From: Gammaproteobacteria bacterium
GTDB lineage: Bacteria; Pseudomonadota; Gammaproteobacteria; UBA4575
DNA: 64,000 bases
NCBI GenBank assembly: GCA_026713925.1
Contig: JAPONM010000035.1
Coordinates: forward strand, 124,001-188,000
Reading direction: 5' to 3'
Shown here in pieces: positions 26,819 to 35,737 of this stretch (position 1 is the first letter of the stretch; every line of letters starts with the position of its first letter). Both the position numbers and the translations under genes were made by a program. The notes under the pieces are model-generated. The model saw only the letters and a list, made by a program, of their open reading frames with translations, had not been told where the DNA came from and ran no database searches.

Positions 26819-28189
26819 TCACACCATTTCGTGTTGGATATCACCTTGCAGCTCACCCGGTAAATAATCAAACTCAAAGCGGACCTGCACACCTTCACCA
26901 GGTTCTCCCTCTACGGTAAGTGTACCACCAATCCGGTTTGCACGATCCTGCATGATGCTGATTCCGACATGTTCGCCCGCAGGATCCTGATTCTGCAGGT
27001 CTGTCATTCCAATACCGTCGTCTTCAACCAAGACCGTGTAGTGGCCATCCTCGTTACCTCGCATGAGCACCCGGACTGTACCAGCTTCACTGTGTTTGCG
27101 TGCATTTGTAAGGGCCTCCTGAATGACACGCAGTACCTGCAATTCTGTTTGAGGGGGCAGTGTGGTATCCGGCCACTCTTTTTGCAGGTATACCTGTATG
27201 TCATCACTGTCCTGCTTGAATCGTTCTATAACCTGTTCTACAGACACTGTAAGACCGTACTCACCAATAGGCATGCGAAAATGCGCAATAAGTGTCCGCA
27301 ACTCTGTATGTGCTTCATCAATGGTAGATTCGATGCGTTCCAGTTCCTGCCAGGTTGCCGCTTCATCTTCTTGATGGATAGTTTCATCCAGTACCCGCAC
27401 CTGATATTTGATGCTTGCCAACGTTTGCGCAAGTGAATCATGCAACTCATTGGCTATATTGGTCCTCTCACGCATGATGGACAAGGCATTGGCCTCCTCG
27501 TCCAGACGCGCCTTTTCTACTGCGATTCCAAGGTGTCGACCCATACTGGTGAACAATTCTTCATACTCACCATCTCTTTTGAGTTGATCTCCATCAATGT
27601 ACAGGTTATACACACCCAGAACCTTACCGCGATACTGCAACGGTATAATCAAAATCGAAAGTTTATCACGTTCAGCATTTTCCTCGCTGACCTGGTCAGG
27701 ACAAGGAATAACTTTGATGGGGATCACCCGCTCTTCATCAGATCCACGTGTATTTTCGGGTAAATAAGGGAATTCATCCCTGGCAGCCATTGCAATACCG
27801 GTCTCTGCAATCAAAGAGAATGTACTATTTTTTGTCTCAAGGTAAACGGCAGCTCGATGTGCATTGACCAGTTCCGTCATGGTATGAAGGAAACGCGTGA
27901 GCAGCTCATGCACGTTACGAGACATATTGATACTGGTAACCACGTCGTACAATGTTTTTTGTGACTTGTTTTTGCGCGCAATGTGTTCCGTGTGCCGCTG
28001 TAACTGTATCTCGGCATCTCTGGACAGGGATTCCAGCATTTCGGCAACGAAGTTAATATCCTGACTCAGTTCGGATAAATCCTGCTGCGAACAGTCAGGA
28101 ATGCGCGCAGAAAGCTCACCTGCACGAATTTTTTGTGTCCACGTGCGTAAAGCAGTCAGAAACTCACTTGGCTTGGCATCCGGGAACAT
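26819..28189 (-). CDS. NarX-like sensor kinase without membrane segments
   Basis: A 456-residue histidine kinase of the HPK7/NarX class. The order is a HAMP-like stretch at the very N-terminus (about 10-60, GELSARIPDCSQQDLSELSQ), a GAF domain (about 85-235), a HisKA_3 dimerisation helix with the phosphorylated His in IANELHDSLAQ (about 250), and a HATPase domain (VIQEALTNARKHS, DDGIGMTD, GISIMQDRANRIGG). There are no transmembrane helices and no periplasmic nitrate-sensing domain, so it must sense something cytoplasmic through GAF. It is paired with the NarL-type regulator just downstream. Confidence 0.9.
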   Translation of the reverse strand: MFPDAKPSEFLTALRTWTQKIRAGELSARIPDCSQQDLSELSQDINFVAEMLESLSRDAEIQLQRHTEHIARKNKSQKTLYDVVTSINMSRNVHELLTRFLHTMTELVNAHRAAVYLETKNSTFSLIAETGIAMAARDEFPYLPENTRGSDEERVIPIKVIPCPDQVSEENAERDKLSILIIPLQYRGKVLGVYNLYIDGDQLKRDGEYEELFTSMGRHLGIAVEKARLDEEANALSIMRERTNIANELHDSLAQTLASIKYQVRVLDETIHQEDEAATWQELERIESTIDEAHTELRTLIAHFRMPIGEYGLTVSVEQVIERFKQDSDDIQVYLQKEWPDTTLPPQTELQVLRVIQEALTNARKHSEAGTVRVLMRGNEDGHYTVLVEDDGIGMTDLQNQDPAGEHVGISIMQDRANRIGGTLTVEGEPGEGVQVRFEFDYLPGELQGDIQHEMV

Positions 28190-28413
28190 TCACAAGCTCC
28201 GAATGATTGAAGCATGCATTTCATGGCACCATGTTGTACACATCATAATTTACTGTTACTTTACCAGTATTGAAATTAAATTCGTAATGAGAGCCATCTC
28301 TTAACACCATGAAACCCTGTTAAATTCCCTGAGGTTCTTGAGAGGCCAGCGGTAAAGCCACCAAGACATGGATCGGAGAATACAGGAATCGAGCAGATTG
28401 CAGGAGAACCACT

Positions 28414-28503
28414 ATGAGTGAAATGACCAAAACCATGCTGATTGTTGCCGCAATGGTGATACCGTGCATCATTCTAGCCATAGCGATAATAATGAAGTTT
28501 TAA
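28414..28503 (+). CDS. 29-residue single-helix membrane peptide
   Basis: The ORF starts with ATG, six bases after a CAGGAGAA ribosome binding site. It encodes a short polar start (MSEMTKT), an uninterrupted hydrophobic segment of about 19 residues (LIVAAMVIPCIILAIAII) and a short basic end (MKF). This has the size and shape of small membrane subunits or regulators of larger complexes. A 9-bp hairpin begins 22 bases after the stop. I do not recognise the family. Protein-coding status is likely but unproven, because the ORF is so short. Confidence 0.6.
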   Translation: MSEMTKTMLIVAAMVIPCIILAIAIIMKF

Positions 28504-28524
28504 CATTGCATAGCATCCACATTG

Positions 28525-28551
28525 GGCGCAAATCTGCTTGTCATTTGCGCC
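28525..28551 (+). terminator. Strong hairpin after the small membrane peptide gene
   Basis: Perfect 9-bp inverted repeat GGCGCAAAT and ATTTGCGCC with a 9-base loop. No T-run follows, so it may be a weak terminator or an RNA-stabilising 3' structure of the small transcript. Confidence 0.5.
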
Positions 28552-28639
28552 TGACCAATAAGCCGCCTTTACGACAAACAACTGCTTCTGCTTTTACCTG
28601 ACTCCCTTCCAGACCATTGCTGCCTGGATACACCCTGCA

Positions 28640-28966
28640 TCATCCCTCGGTAGGCGGGGAATAATCCGGGTCATTTGGATTCAGGAACACAAAGTGAAAT
28701 TGCTTGGGTTCCAATTCAACAAAATCAATTGTCGTTCCATCCAGCAAGCCAAAACTGGACTCTGCTACAACAAGCTCTACACCATTGGATTCAAAGTGGT
28801 AGTCCTTCTCATCGCCGCTTCCAACATCATCAAACCCCATTCCATAGTGGATAGAGTTATCCTTGTTGCGTGTAGCCGCAATGCGTAACGGTGTATTGTC
28901 CAACTGTGCTACCAGGGCAGCTTTTTTAACCTGGTCTGCAGCAGTTTTTGTCAAACTTATAGACAC
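28640..28966 (-). CDS. dsrR: DsrR, IscA-like protein without cysteines
   Basis: A 108-residue HesB/IscA-fold protein. It contains no cysteine at all, so it cannot be a normal A-type Fe-S carrier. This is the hallmark of DsrR, which in Allochromatium vinosum is needed for proper dsr expression, probably post-transcriptionally. The family pattern is visible in LTKTAADQVKKAA, LRIAATRNKDNSIHYGMGFDD and FGLLDGTTIDFVELEPKQFHFVFLNPND. It starts with GTG after AGGTAGAGT and lies 56 bases after dsrN, as the last gene of the left arm of the dsr cluster. Confidence 0.88.
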   Translation of the reverse strand: MSISLTKTAADQVKKAALVAQLDNTPLRIAATRNKDNSIHYGMGFDDVGSGDEKDYHFESNGVELVVAESSFGLLDGTTIDFVELEPKQFHFVFLNPNDPDYSPPTEG

Positions 28967-29022
28967 ACTCTACCTGGCTATGATGGTCATTGATAAAAGA
29001 GAGGCATCATTGTAGTACAATC

Positions 29023-30384
29023 TCAGAAGCAGGATTTTATAAAATCAAGAAAATCCGGAATCCACTGGTTTCGCTCCGTATTTCTCTGGTGGCTATAGCA
29101 GGCAAGCAGATTCTTATATTGAATCCCATCATTTTTCCCATTCACCCCAAAGCCACGTTGAACTTCAAATGAATAGTCGTAGCGACCTGCGATATTCGTA
29201 AGCATGGAGTAATGAAACTCATGCCCGGGGATGGATTGCCGGGGGGTGTCTGACCATAAATGTCGAGAACTTTTCCGCAAGACCGTATAACCGCGTCCAA
29301 TGGGTTTTTCATGCATTTCACATTCAGCATCAATTACGCCTACCATGGTGCACCGTTCCGATCCAAACCTAATTGCATTACACAAATACATCAGTCCTCC
29401 GCATTCGGCATATACAGGCATTCCTTGATCAATAACTTCACGCAAGGCCTGTTTCATTGAAATATTTGCAGCAAGTTCCCGCATCCTCTTTTCAGGAAAG
29501 CCCCCTCCTATAAAAAGTGCATCTGCTTCAGGCAAACTGGTGTCGTGTAGCGTGTCAAATGGCAGCATTTGCACTCCCAGTCGTGAAAAGGTGTCCAAAT
29601 CGTCCAAGTAGTAAAAGCCAAAGGCTTCATCTCTGGCATAGGCAATTCTCAGTCCATAATTCGATGTGCCTGTAACAGGTTCTGCCACATGCGGGAGAGG
29701 TGGTGCGGAATTTGCGATGACAGCAATGCGATCTAGGTCAACCTGATCCGCAACCACTTTCGAAATATCTGAAATGTGCCGTTCTGCAGACTGGTCTTCA
29801 TTACTCGGCATCAGGCCGAGATAGCGTTCGACCAGTTCAAGCTCCCTGTTATGGTACACGGTACCGATAACGGGCACATCCGTGAAACCTTCCATGACAT
29901 GAATCAATTTTGCTGCATGGCGCTCACCTCCAACAAAATTCAGAATGACCCCTGCAATTTTGACCTCCGGATCAAACTGCTGATAACCCAATACCAGGGG
30001 TGCCACACCTCGTATCGTGCCGCGCGTGTCAAGAATCAGTATTACCGGTGCCTTGAGCAGCCTTGCCAAAGCTGCATTGCTGTCACAGCCATCCTCAGAC
30101 AGACCATCATGCAGACCCTTGTTTCCCTCAACTAAACCAATGTCCGCACTCTGGACCTGTTTCGTAAACATAAAACTGATTTCCTCATCCGTTTGGGTCC
30201 AGAAGTCGAGGTTGTAGCAGTTGCGCCGTGATGCCCGGGTCATCCACATCGGGTCAATGTAGTCAGGACCCTTTTTGAACGTCTGTACACGTAAACCCCT
30301 GTCATGCAGGGCAGCACTGATACCCGTACTCAAAACCGTTTTGCCGGAGGACTTGTGGGCGGCAGAAATCAGGACATGTGCCAC
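29023..30384 (-). CDS. dsrN: DsrN, siroheme-amidating cobyrinate diamide synthase homologue
   Basis: A homologue of CobB/CbiA, cobyrinic acid a,c-diamide synthase. In sulfur oxidisers it is thought to amidate the sirohaem of DsrAB. The ATPase half has the P-loop SSGKTVLSTG near the start. The glutamine amidotransferase half has the nucleophile elbow VYAECGGLMYL and a late His (GHEFHYS). The GTG at 30384 gives a normal N-terminus (AHVLISAAHKSSGKT after the initiator) and 453 residues. A longer frame from 30501 would overlap dsrP by 74 bases. The exact start is uncertain because the ribosome binding site is poor. Confidence 0.9.
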   Translation of the reverse strand: MAHVLISAAHKSSGKTVLSTGISAALHDRGLRVQTFKKGPDYIDPMWMTRASRRNCYNLDFWTQTDEEISFMFTKQVQSADIGLVEGNKGLHDGLSEDGCDSNAALARLLKAPVILILDTRGTIRGVAPLVLGYQQFDPEVKIAGVILNFVGGERHAAKLIHVMEGFTDVPVIGTVYHNRELELVERYLGLMPSNEDQSAERHISDISKVVADQVDLDRIAVIANSAPPLPHVAEPVTGTSNYGLRIAYARDEAFGFYYLDDLDTFSRLGVQMLPFDTLHDTSLPEADALFIGGGFPEKRMRELAANISMKQALREVIDQGMPVYAECGGLMYLCNAIRFGSERCTMVGVIDAECEMHEKPIGRGYTVLRKSSRHLWSDTPRQSIPGHEFHYSMLTNIAGRYDYSFEVQRGFGVNGKNDGIQYKNLLACYSHQRNTERNQWIPDFLDFIKSCF

Positions 30385-30427
30385 AACGGGATAAGGAGCG
30401 CTTCCTGGAAGTGCCAGCTTTTGCTGG

Positions 30428-31639
30428 CTATGGCGTTGCAGATTCCAGTTTGAGGGCCTTGTCAGACAGGCTTTCAGGCAGAAACTCAAGTACGGCAACA
30501 CCTACCGTAACAATGGCCATTGCCAAACAAACTCCGCCTACCCCAAGCAGGATTTCAAAAATACTGGGCGTATATTGCGCTACGACACCATCAAAGAAAC
30601 TGCTGCTTTCCTCCATCCCCGGGAAAAGCACCAGAGGATAGGCCTGCCCGCCTATAATGATTACATACAGCTGTGCCAGACCACCCACTATCACCAGCAG
30701 CGCTGCAAGTGAAACCATCTGTCTTGACTGGCTGAACGGCTTGACAAAAATCAGTACGAGAGGCACGACACAGCCGACCAGCATTTGCACAACCCAGAAC
30801 AGTAAGGTATACACACCTCCATCAAGCAGAATAAAGCGTTCAACGCCATGATGTTCTGTGGCATATAAATTGGTCAGATGATATGCCAGAACAAAATAGA
30901 ATACTGCCGCGACAAAGATACCTAACAGGATCTTCAGTTTCCACAACAAGGCATCACCGAGCGGGCGCCGTGTCCATGCGTAGCTTGCCTGCAACACCAG
31001 GATGAATACTGCAAGGCCAAATGCAAACGACATGATGATGAACAATGGTGCCATGATTGCCGCATCATATGCCTGGCGTGCAACCAGGAACCCGAAAATC
31101 GATCCAGTGCCCGTGGTCAGGATGATCCTCCAGACGAATGCTATAAATCCTGCTGGCCTGGTAAACCGGTTCATTTTTCGTTCCATCATCATCCACAGGT
31201 ATATGGCCGTGACAACGATGAATCCGATATACAAAAATATGTTCCAGGCAAAAATAGACTTGAAGTTATATATCGTCATAGCAACGATCAAACGGTCCGG
31301 ACGACCAAGGTCCAAGACCAGAATGATCAAACCCCCTATCAGCAGAGAAATTGCCAGCAACCCGGATAACCGTGCAAGGGGTTTGTAATCGACTTTGCCA
31401 AATACGGAAGAGATTGAAGCCACATTGAGGGCTCCTGATGCCGCCACAATCAGAAAAACGGCCACTACGTGCGGAACCCCCCACACAATCTGATTGCTCA
31501 TCCCGGTAATATGATGACCCTCCACATCCATATGATGTGCCGCAAGATAACCCACCAAAGCGGCCAACACCAAAGTGCCCAGCAGAATCCAGTATTGGGC
31601 AGATTTTGCTTCAACTGAACTGAACCGAACGATTTCCAT
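30428..31639 (-). CDS. dsrP: DsrP, NrfD-type membrane subunit
   Basis: A 403-residue integral membrane protein of the NrfD/PsrC family with about ten helices. It begins MEIVRFSSVEAKSAQYWILLGTLVLA and includes the conserved LDLGRPDR motif near residue 110. With DsrO and DsrJ it forms the periplasmic-side module of the DsrMKJOP complex, exchanging electrons with the quinone pool. It follows dsrO by 47 bases. Confidence 0.94.
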   Translation of the reverse strand: MEIVRFSSVEAKSAQYWILLGTLVLAALVGYLAAHHMDVEGHHITGMSNQIVWGVPHVVAVFLIVAASGALNVASISSVFGKVDYKPLARLSGLLAISLLIGGLIILVLDLGRPDRLIVAMTIYNFKSIFAWNIFLYIGFIVVTAIYLWMMMERKMNRFTRPAGFIAFVWRIILTTGTGSIFGFLVARQAYDAAIMAPLFIIMSFAFGLAVFILVLQASYAWTRRPLGDALLWKLKILLGIFVAAVFYFVLAYHLTNLYATEHHGVERFILLDGGVYTLLFWVVQMLVGCVVPLVLIFVKPFSQSRQMVSLAALLVIVGGLAQLYVIIIGGQAYPLVLFPGMEESSSFFDGVVAQYTPSIFEILLGVGGVCLAMAIVTVGVAVLEFLPESLSDKALKLESATP

Positions 31640-31686
31640 GTCTATCTCTTTATTCTTGAATCACAGATCGTATTGACTCGCATGGC

Positions 31687-32442
31687 TCAGATTCCCTGAT
31701 AGCGAACACCAGTGTTGAGCCCCAGGTCTGCCCGAATCTGCGAACCACCATGCCTTTTCAGTTGTTTTGAAATTTCACTGTCAGGGTCGTTCAGGTCACC
31801 AAACACAAGCGCCTGATGCCCGTCTTTGGTACAGGCCTCTGCACAGGCAGTATTATTGTCACCCCGATCTACCTTGTGTACACATAACGTACAGCTCTCT
31901 ACACATCCCTTGCCACGGGGTGAATGCGGCAACTGGTCCTGTAATGGTTCATGGATAAAGGACCGTGCCTTGTAAGGGCACGCCATCATGCAATAACGGC
32001 ACCCAATACAGGTATGCTTATTAACCAGCACAATCCCGTCTTCACGACGAAAGGAAGCGCCGGTAGGACATACATCAACACAGGGGGGATGTTCACAATG
32101 CTGGCACATCATAGGCAGAGAGGTAACGTGGCCAGTTTGCCTGTCTTTGACATGAAGCTTGCGAATCCACTGGGCATCCGTAGCTGGACGATCCAAGCTC
32201 CACAGACCATTTTCCTCATTGCAGGCAGTCACGCATGCATCGCAGTCTTCCTGACAGACATTCGTGTTGACCAGCATCCCCCATCGCTGCTTGCCTGATA
32301 CAGGCTGATTGGCGGGTTTGGCCTCAGCAGAGTGGTACAGAACGACACCTGGTGCTATAGCCAAACCTCCCAGCGCAACGATACCGCGAGTGAAACTGCG
32401 CCGCGCGGTATCCACTTCCTGCGTATCAAGCGTATAGGGCAT
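31687..32442 (-). CDS. dsrO: DsrO, periplasmic iron-sulfur subunit
   Basis: A 251-residue ferredoxin-like subunit of DsrMKJOP. It has an N-terminal Tat signal (RRSFTRGIVALGGLAIAPG) and four cysteine groups: CQEDCDACVTAC, CQHCEHPPCVDVCP, CIGCRYCMMACP and a last set in CTLCVHK...CAEAC, enough for several [4Fe-4S] clusters. I place the start at the ATG at 32442 (MPYTLDTQEV), just behind AGGAGG; an in-frame TTG at 32445 is too close to that site. It relays electrons between DsrJ and DsrP in the periplasm. Confidence 0.94.
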   Translation of the reverse strand: MPYTLDTQEVDTARRSFTRGIVALGGLAIAPGVVLYHSAEAKPANQPVSGKQRWGMLVNTNVCQEDCDACVTACNEENGLWSLDRPATDAQWIRKLHVKDRQTGHVTSLPMMCQHCEHPPCVDVCPTGASFRREDGIVLVNKHTCIGCRYCMMACPYKARSFIHEPLQDQLPHSPRGKGCVESCTLCVHKVDRGDNNTACAEACTKDGHQALVFGDLNDPDSEISKQLKRHGGSQIRADLGLNTGVRYQGI

Positions 32443-32463
32443 CAAACCTCCTGAAATTGCCAG

Positions 32464-32970
32464 TTATTGAACAAGTACATCTAATTGCAGGCGTTCATGC
32501 ACCTCACGCAAAAACCAAGCCGTTGTCCCGGACAGGTCCAGCGTTGTTCGCACTGCCTCTTCAGGGCGGTCTGCATGGCACTGGAAACAGTCAATAGTGA
32601 CTGCCGTAAACAGATGGCAGCTTGCACAAAAGTGTGTTTCTTCTGAGTAACGTGCATACTCACCTCGTTCGTTGGGCGTGATGTGGCAGTCAATACAACC
32701 GATCAGGCTGTATTGCTTGGTACGAATGCCTTCAATAACGGTTTTATCCCTATGATCTAAAATGTATTCAAAATGCCGCCTGCGCATGATCTCCACGGGC
32801 TCTACACAAACAGTGTCTTCACTGTATTTGCCTTTGGGCGGAGGAATATTTTCTGGGCTTCCCGCAAATACTCTGATCATGGACACACAAGTAACCATGA
32901 TCACTGCAAGCCACAAAAACCTGCTATGGGCAATCCTGCTGACCAACATACTTTGCTTCAGTTCAGCCAT
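32464..32970 (-). CDS. dsrJ: DsrJ, triheme cytochrome c
   Basis: Periplasmic cytochrome anchored by one N-terminal helix (FLWLAVIMVTCVSMI). It has exactly three CXXCH haem sites: CIDCH, CASCH and CFQCH, as in the DsrJ of A. vinosum, where one haem has unusual His/Cys ligation. The ATG at 32970 gives 168 residues; an inner ATG at 32949 (MLVSRIAH) is also possible, and a frame running into dsrK is unlikely. It directly follows dsrK. In A. vinosum and many relatives dsrL sits between dsrK and dsrJ; here it does not. Confidence 0.93.
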   Translation of the reverse strand: MAELKQSMLVSRIAHSRFLWLAVIMVTCVSMIRVFAGSPENIPPPKGKYSEDTVCVEPVEIMRRRHFEYILDHRDKTVIEGIRTKQYSLIGCIDCHITPNERGEYARYSEETHFCASCHLFTAVTIDCFQCHADRPEEAVRTTLDLSGTTAWFLREVHERLQLDVLVQ

Positions 32971-32986
32971 GCAAGCGAAGGCAATT

Positions 32987-34519
32987 TCAGGCGGCCTCGG
33001 CCTGCTCTTCCCCTGGCAGCGAATCCTCGTCAGGTGGCAGCACAATCGCATTACTCACAAGTTGATGCAGGCTGACAACCTGGTCCATACTGAAATCATA
33101 GTACGGAAACACCTTTGAAAACTGGCTCTTGCATATGGCGCAGATCGCAGCCATATGGGTTACACCGTAGTTGTCTACCACATTTTTCAATGCTTCCATG
33201 CGTGGCAGTGCCCCTTTGACACGCAGTTCAATCAAGTCATCCGTTAGCAACCCGCCACCGCCACCGCAACAGTATGTACCTTCCTTAATGGAATAACTTG
33301 GCATATCCACATAGTTGTTGCACACCGCCTTGATAATCTCTCTTGGAATCTCGAACTGTCCGCCTGGCCTGTCCCCCATGCGCGATGCACGGGCAACGTT
33401 ACAGGAGTCGTGATAAGTGATCACCATGTCATCATTTTGTGACGCATCGAGAGTTAATTTTCCTTCCTGAATCAGACTATGTGTCACTTCACAGATATGT
33501 TGCGGTACAGGATAATCCTGATCAAGAAAATCAAATGGCCCTGCAAGCGTGTTCAGGAAAGAATATGCCACACGCCATGCATGTCCACATTCGCCAAATA
33601 CAATCCGTTTTACACCAAGATCAATTGCGGCCTGGCGAATTCGCAAGGCCAGCTTCTGCATATTCTCATAGCTGCCAATAAACATGCCAAAGTTTGCAGC
33701 TTCGCTGGCAAAGGAACTCAGTGTCCAGGAAATTCCTGCCTGATGGAATACTTTTGCATATCCAATTAATCCGTCTATGTGTGGTTCGGCAAAAAAATCA
33801 GCAGACGGTGTGACCAGCAAAACATCCGCGCCCTTTACATCCAGAGGAAATCGCACCGTTGCACCGGTTTCTTCCTCAACATCTTCCTCAAGCCCTTCCA
33901 AGGTGTCCGCCAATGCCGGTTCCGGCAAGCCCAGGTTATTTCCAATCACATGGACCTTGCCAATAATTTCATTACAGTACTTCTGCCCTTTTCCAACGGC
34001 ATCCATCACCTCACGTGCTGCCATGGAAATTTCAGCAGTATCAATGCCATAGGGGCAATACACAGAACACCGTCTGCATTGTGAACACTGGTGGAAGTAG
34101 CTGTACCAGTCATCGAGAACTTCCTCGGTCAAATCCTCTGCGCCCACCAGTTTCGGGAACAGCTTTCCTGAAAGGGTGTGATAACGGCGATAGACTTTTC
34201 TGAATAAATCCTGACGTGCGACCGGCATGTTTTTCGGATCAGCTGTACCCAGGTAATAATGGCACTTGTCTGTACAAGCACCGCATTTGACACAGGAGTC
34301 CAGAAACACCTGCAATGAACGGTATTTGCCAGTGAGTTCACCCATTTTGTCAATGGCAACTTCTTTCCAGTTATCCACCAGTTCACCCGGGAATCCAAGC
34401 TTTTCCTGGAAATCGGGCTTTGCAATATATGGCTGACTATGTGCCATTGCATCTTCCTGCAAATGGGGAATTACAGGGTATTCATCAATTTTGGGGACTT
34501 TAAATTCTGCAGCAGCCAT
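32987..34519 (-). CDS. dsrK: DsrK, HdrD-like iron-sulfur catalytic subunit
   Basis: A 510-residue cytoplasmic protein related to heterodisulfide reductase HdrD. It has two ferredoxin motifs, CVKCGACTDKCH (about 92-103) and CSQCRRCSVYCP (about 147-158), and two CCG-type domains, with the cysteines visible in the stretches FGECGHAW, YHDSCNVA and YCCGGGGGLLTDD, which bind the noncubane [4Fe-4S] cluster. It is proposed to act on the DsrC disulfide/trisulfide at the membrane. Its start is two bases after the dsrM stop. Confidence 0.96.
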   Translation of the reverse strand: MAAAEFKVPKIDEYPVIPHLQEDAMAHSQPYIAKPDFQEKLGFPGELVDNWKEVAIDKMGELTGKYRSLQVFLDSCVKCGACTDKCHYYLGTADPKNMPVARQDLFRKVYRRYHTLSGKLFPKLVGAEDLTEEVLDDWYSYFHQCSQCRRCSVYCPYGIDTAEISMAAREVMDAVGKGQKYCNEIIGKVHVIGNNLGLPEPALADTLEGLEEDVEEETGATVRFPLDVKGADVLLVTPSADFFAEPHIDGLIGYAKVFHQAGISWTLSSFASEAANFGMFIGSYENMQKLALRIRQAAIDLGVKRIVFGECGHAWRVAYSFLNTLAGPFDFLDQDYPVPQHICEVTHSLIQEGKLTLDASQNDDMVITYHDSCNVARASRMGDRPGGQFEIPREIIKAVCNNYVDMPSYSIKEGTYCCGGGGGLLTDDLIELRVKGALPRMEALKNVVDNYGVTHMAAICAICKSQFSKVFPYYDFSMDQVVSLHQLVSNAIVLPPDEDSLPGEEQAEAA

Positions 34520-34521
34520 AG

Positions 34522-35265
34522 CTAACCTGTTTTTGATGATTCAAGTTTATTGGCCCAGTCCACAACATGACGCCGCTCTCTAGGATTGTCCACCTGATTG
34601 CGTGTAGGACTGAAAAATATACCTGGGGCATGCAGGAGCTTGCTGAACGGGAAAATTATCATCAGCAAGATAACTAGACTCAAATGCACAATTAAAACAA
34701 AATCGTTCGGTAACGGTGACCAGTCAAATGCCATCAGTCCCAGCAAAAAAGCCTTCAAGGCCACAATATCGGCATGATTCACAAAAGTCATCAGCGCCCC
34801 GGTTACCCCGATTGCAATCAGCAACAACAGCATAAGGTGATCGGAAGGGGCAGAAATGTAACGAACCCGGTCTACAAAAATTCTTCGTGCCCACAAGCCA
34901 GCGAGACCAGCCAGCATTATGAAAGCGGCATACTTGCCGAATGGCTGCAAAAACGTAACCCAGGCCCAGACCGGATCCGTGAAGTAACGCAAATGCCTTA
35001 ACAGGACCAGAAGTAATCCAAAATGAAACAGCCACCCAAACAGCCATGTCCATTTGCTTGCCTTGAACAGGCTCTCGAATATTGTGAGCTCCTTGACCAT
35101 CCTGAACACAACACCACTGCGTGTGGTCGGTGCAGGTGTAGTGGGAATTTTTAAAGGCGCTGGTGTTTTGGCATATAGCCAGATTTTATGGGCAGTAAAG
35201 ACCAGTAATATGGCAGTTGCCATATAAAACAATACTGCAAAGATGATGGTTAAGACCGACATCAA
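34522..35265 (-). CDS. dsrM: DsrM, cytochrome b subunit
   Basis: A 247-residue NarI-like membrane protein with five to six helices, the first at MSVLTIIFAVLFYMATAILLV. It carries haem-ligand candidate histidines in LFHFGLLLVLLRHLRY and VNHADIVALK, and LIVHLSLVILLMI near the end. DsrM and DsrK form the quinone-reactive module of DsrMKJOP. Two adjacent ATG codons open the gene; either may be used. It lies about 100 bases after dsrC. Confidence 0.94.
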   Translation of the reverse strand: MMSVLTIIFAVLFYMATAILLVFTAHKIWLYAKTPAPLKIPTTPAPTTRSGVVFRMVKELTIFESLFKASKWTWLFGWLFHFGLLLVLLRHLRYFTDPVWAWVTFLQPFGKYAAFIMLAGLAGLWARRIFVDRVRYISAPSDHLMLLLLIAIGVTGALMTFVNHADIVALKAFLLGLMAFDWSPLPNDFVLIVHLSLVILLMIIFPFSKLLHAPGIFFSPTRNQVDNPRERRHVVDWANKLESSKTG

Positions 35266-35366
35266 CCAAGGTACCCTGACATTTCATGCCCTGCAAAAAC
35301 TCTGAGCCCGGCACAGAAATGAAAGGCAGGTATACCTTTCATTAAGTCCCCTTGCAAACTCAGTAT

Positions 35367-35699
35367 TTACACGCAACCCGTTGGTTTGGGCAGACCTGCA
35401 TATTTACAGGCCTGTTTGGCTGGACCGTAAGGAAACAGTTCATACAGATACTTGCTGTTACCCTTATCCTTTCCCAATTTCTTGCCAATTGCCTTGGTCA
35501 ACACCCGGACCGCAGGAGCAATCTGGTACTCTTCATAGTATGAACGCAGAAAGTTAATCACTTCCCAATGGTTCTCTCCCAGCTCAGCACCGTCTGCCTC
35601 TGCCATTGCATTCGCTAATTCCGGCTGCCAATCGCTAAGATTGGCTAGATAACCTTCTTCATCAGTCTCAAAGGACTTGCCATTTACTTCTAGGGGCAT
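35367..35699 (-). CDS. dsrC: DsrC, sulfur carrier with both redox cysteines
   Basis: A 110-residue carrier that holds sulfur as a persulfide/trisulfide and is the physiological partner of DsrAB and DsrK. The flexible C-terminal arm has both essential cysteines, Cys98 (ACKYAGLP) and the penultimate Cys109 (PTGCV), eleven residues apart. The start follows GAGGAGAG, a strong ribosome binding site fitting the expected high expression. Two other DsrC homologues in this window lack one or both cysteines, so this is the only copy able to form the intramolecular trisulfide. Confidence 0.97.
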   Translation of the reverse strand: MPLEVNGKSFETDEEGYLANLSDWQPELANAMAEADGAELGENHWEVINFLRSYYEEYQIAPAVRVLTKAIGKKLGKDKGNSKYLYELFPYGPAKQACKYAGLPKPTGCV

Positions 35700-35737
35700 T
35701 CAACTCTCCTCATATTCTCGTATCCGTTAAACATAAA

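Larger units (their letters stand above)
28190..28639. other. Gene-poor stretch with a small ORF and hairpin
   Basis: A 450-base gap between the NarX-like gene and dsrR. It contains a 29-residue ORF on the plus strand (28414-28503) and a strong hairpin after it (28525-28551), described separately. The remainder is AT-rich near 28240-28330 and probably carries the promoters of the kinase gene (leftward) and the small ORF (rightward). No RNA gene was recognised. Confidence 0.6.
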
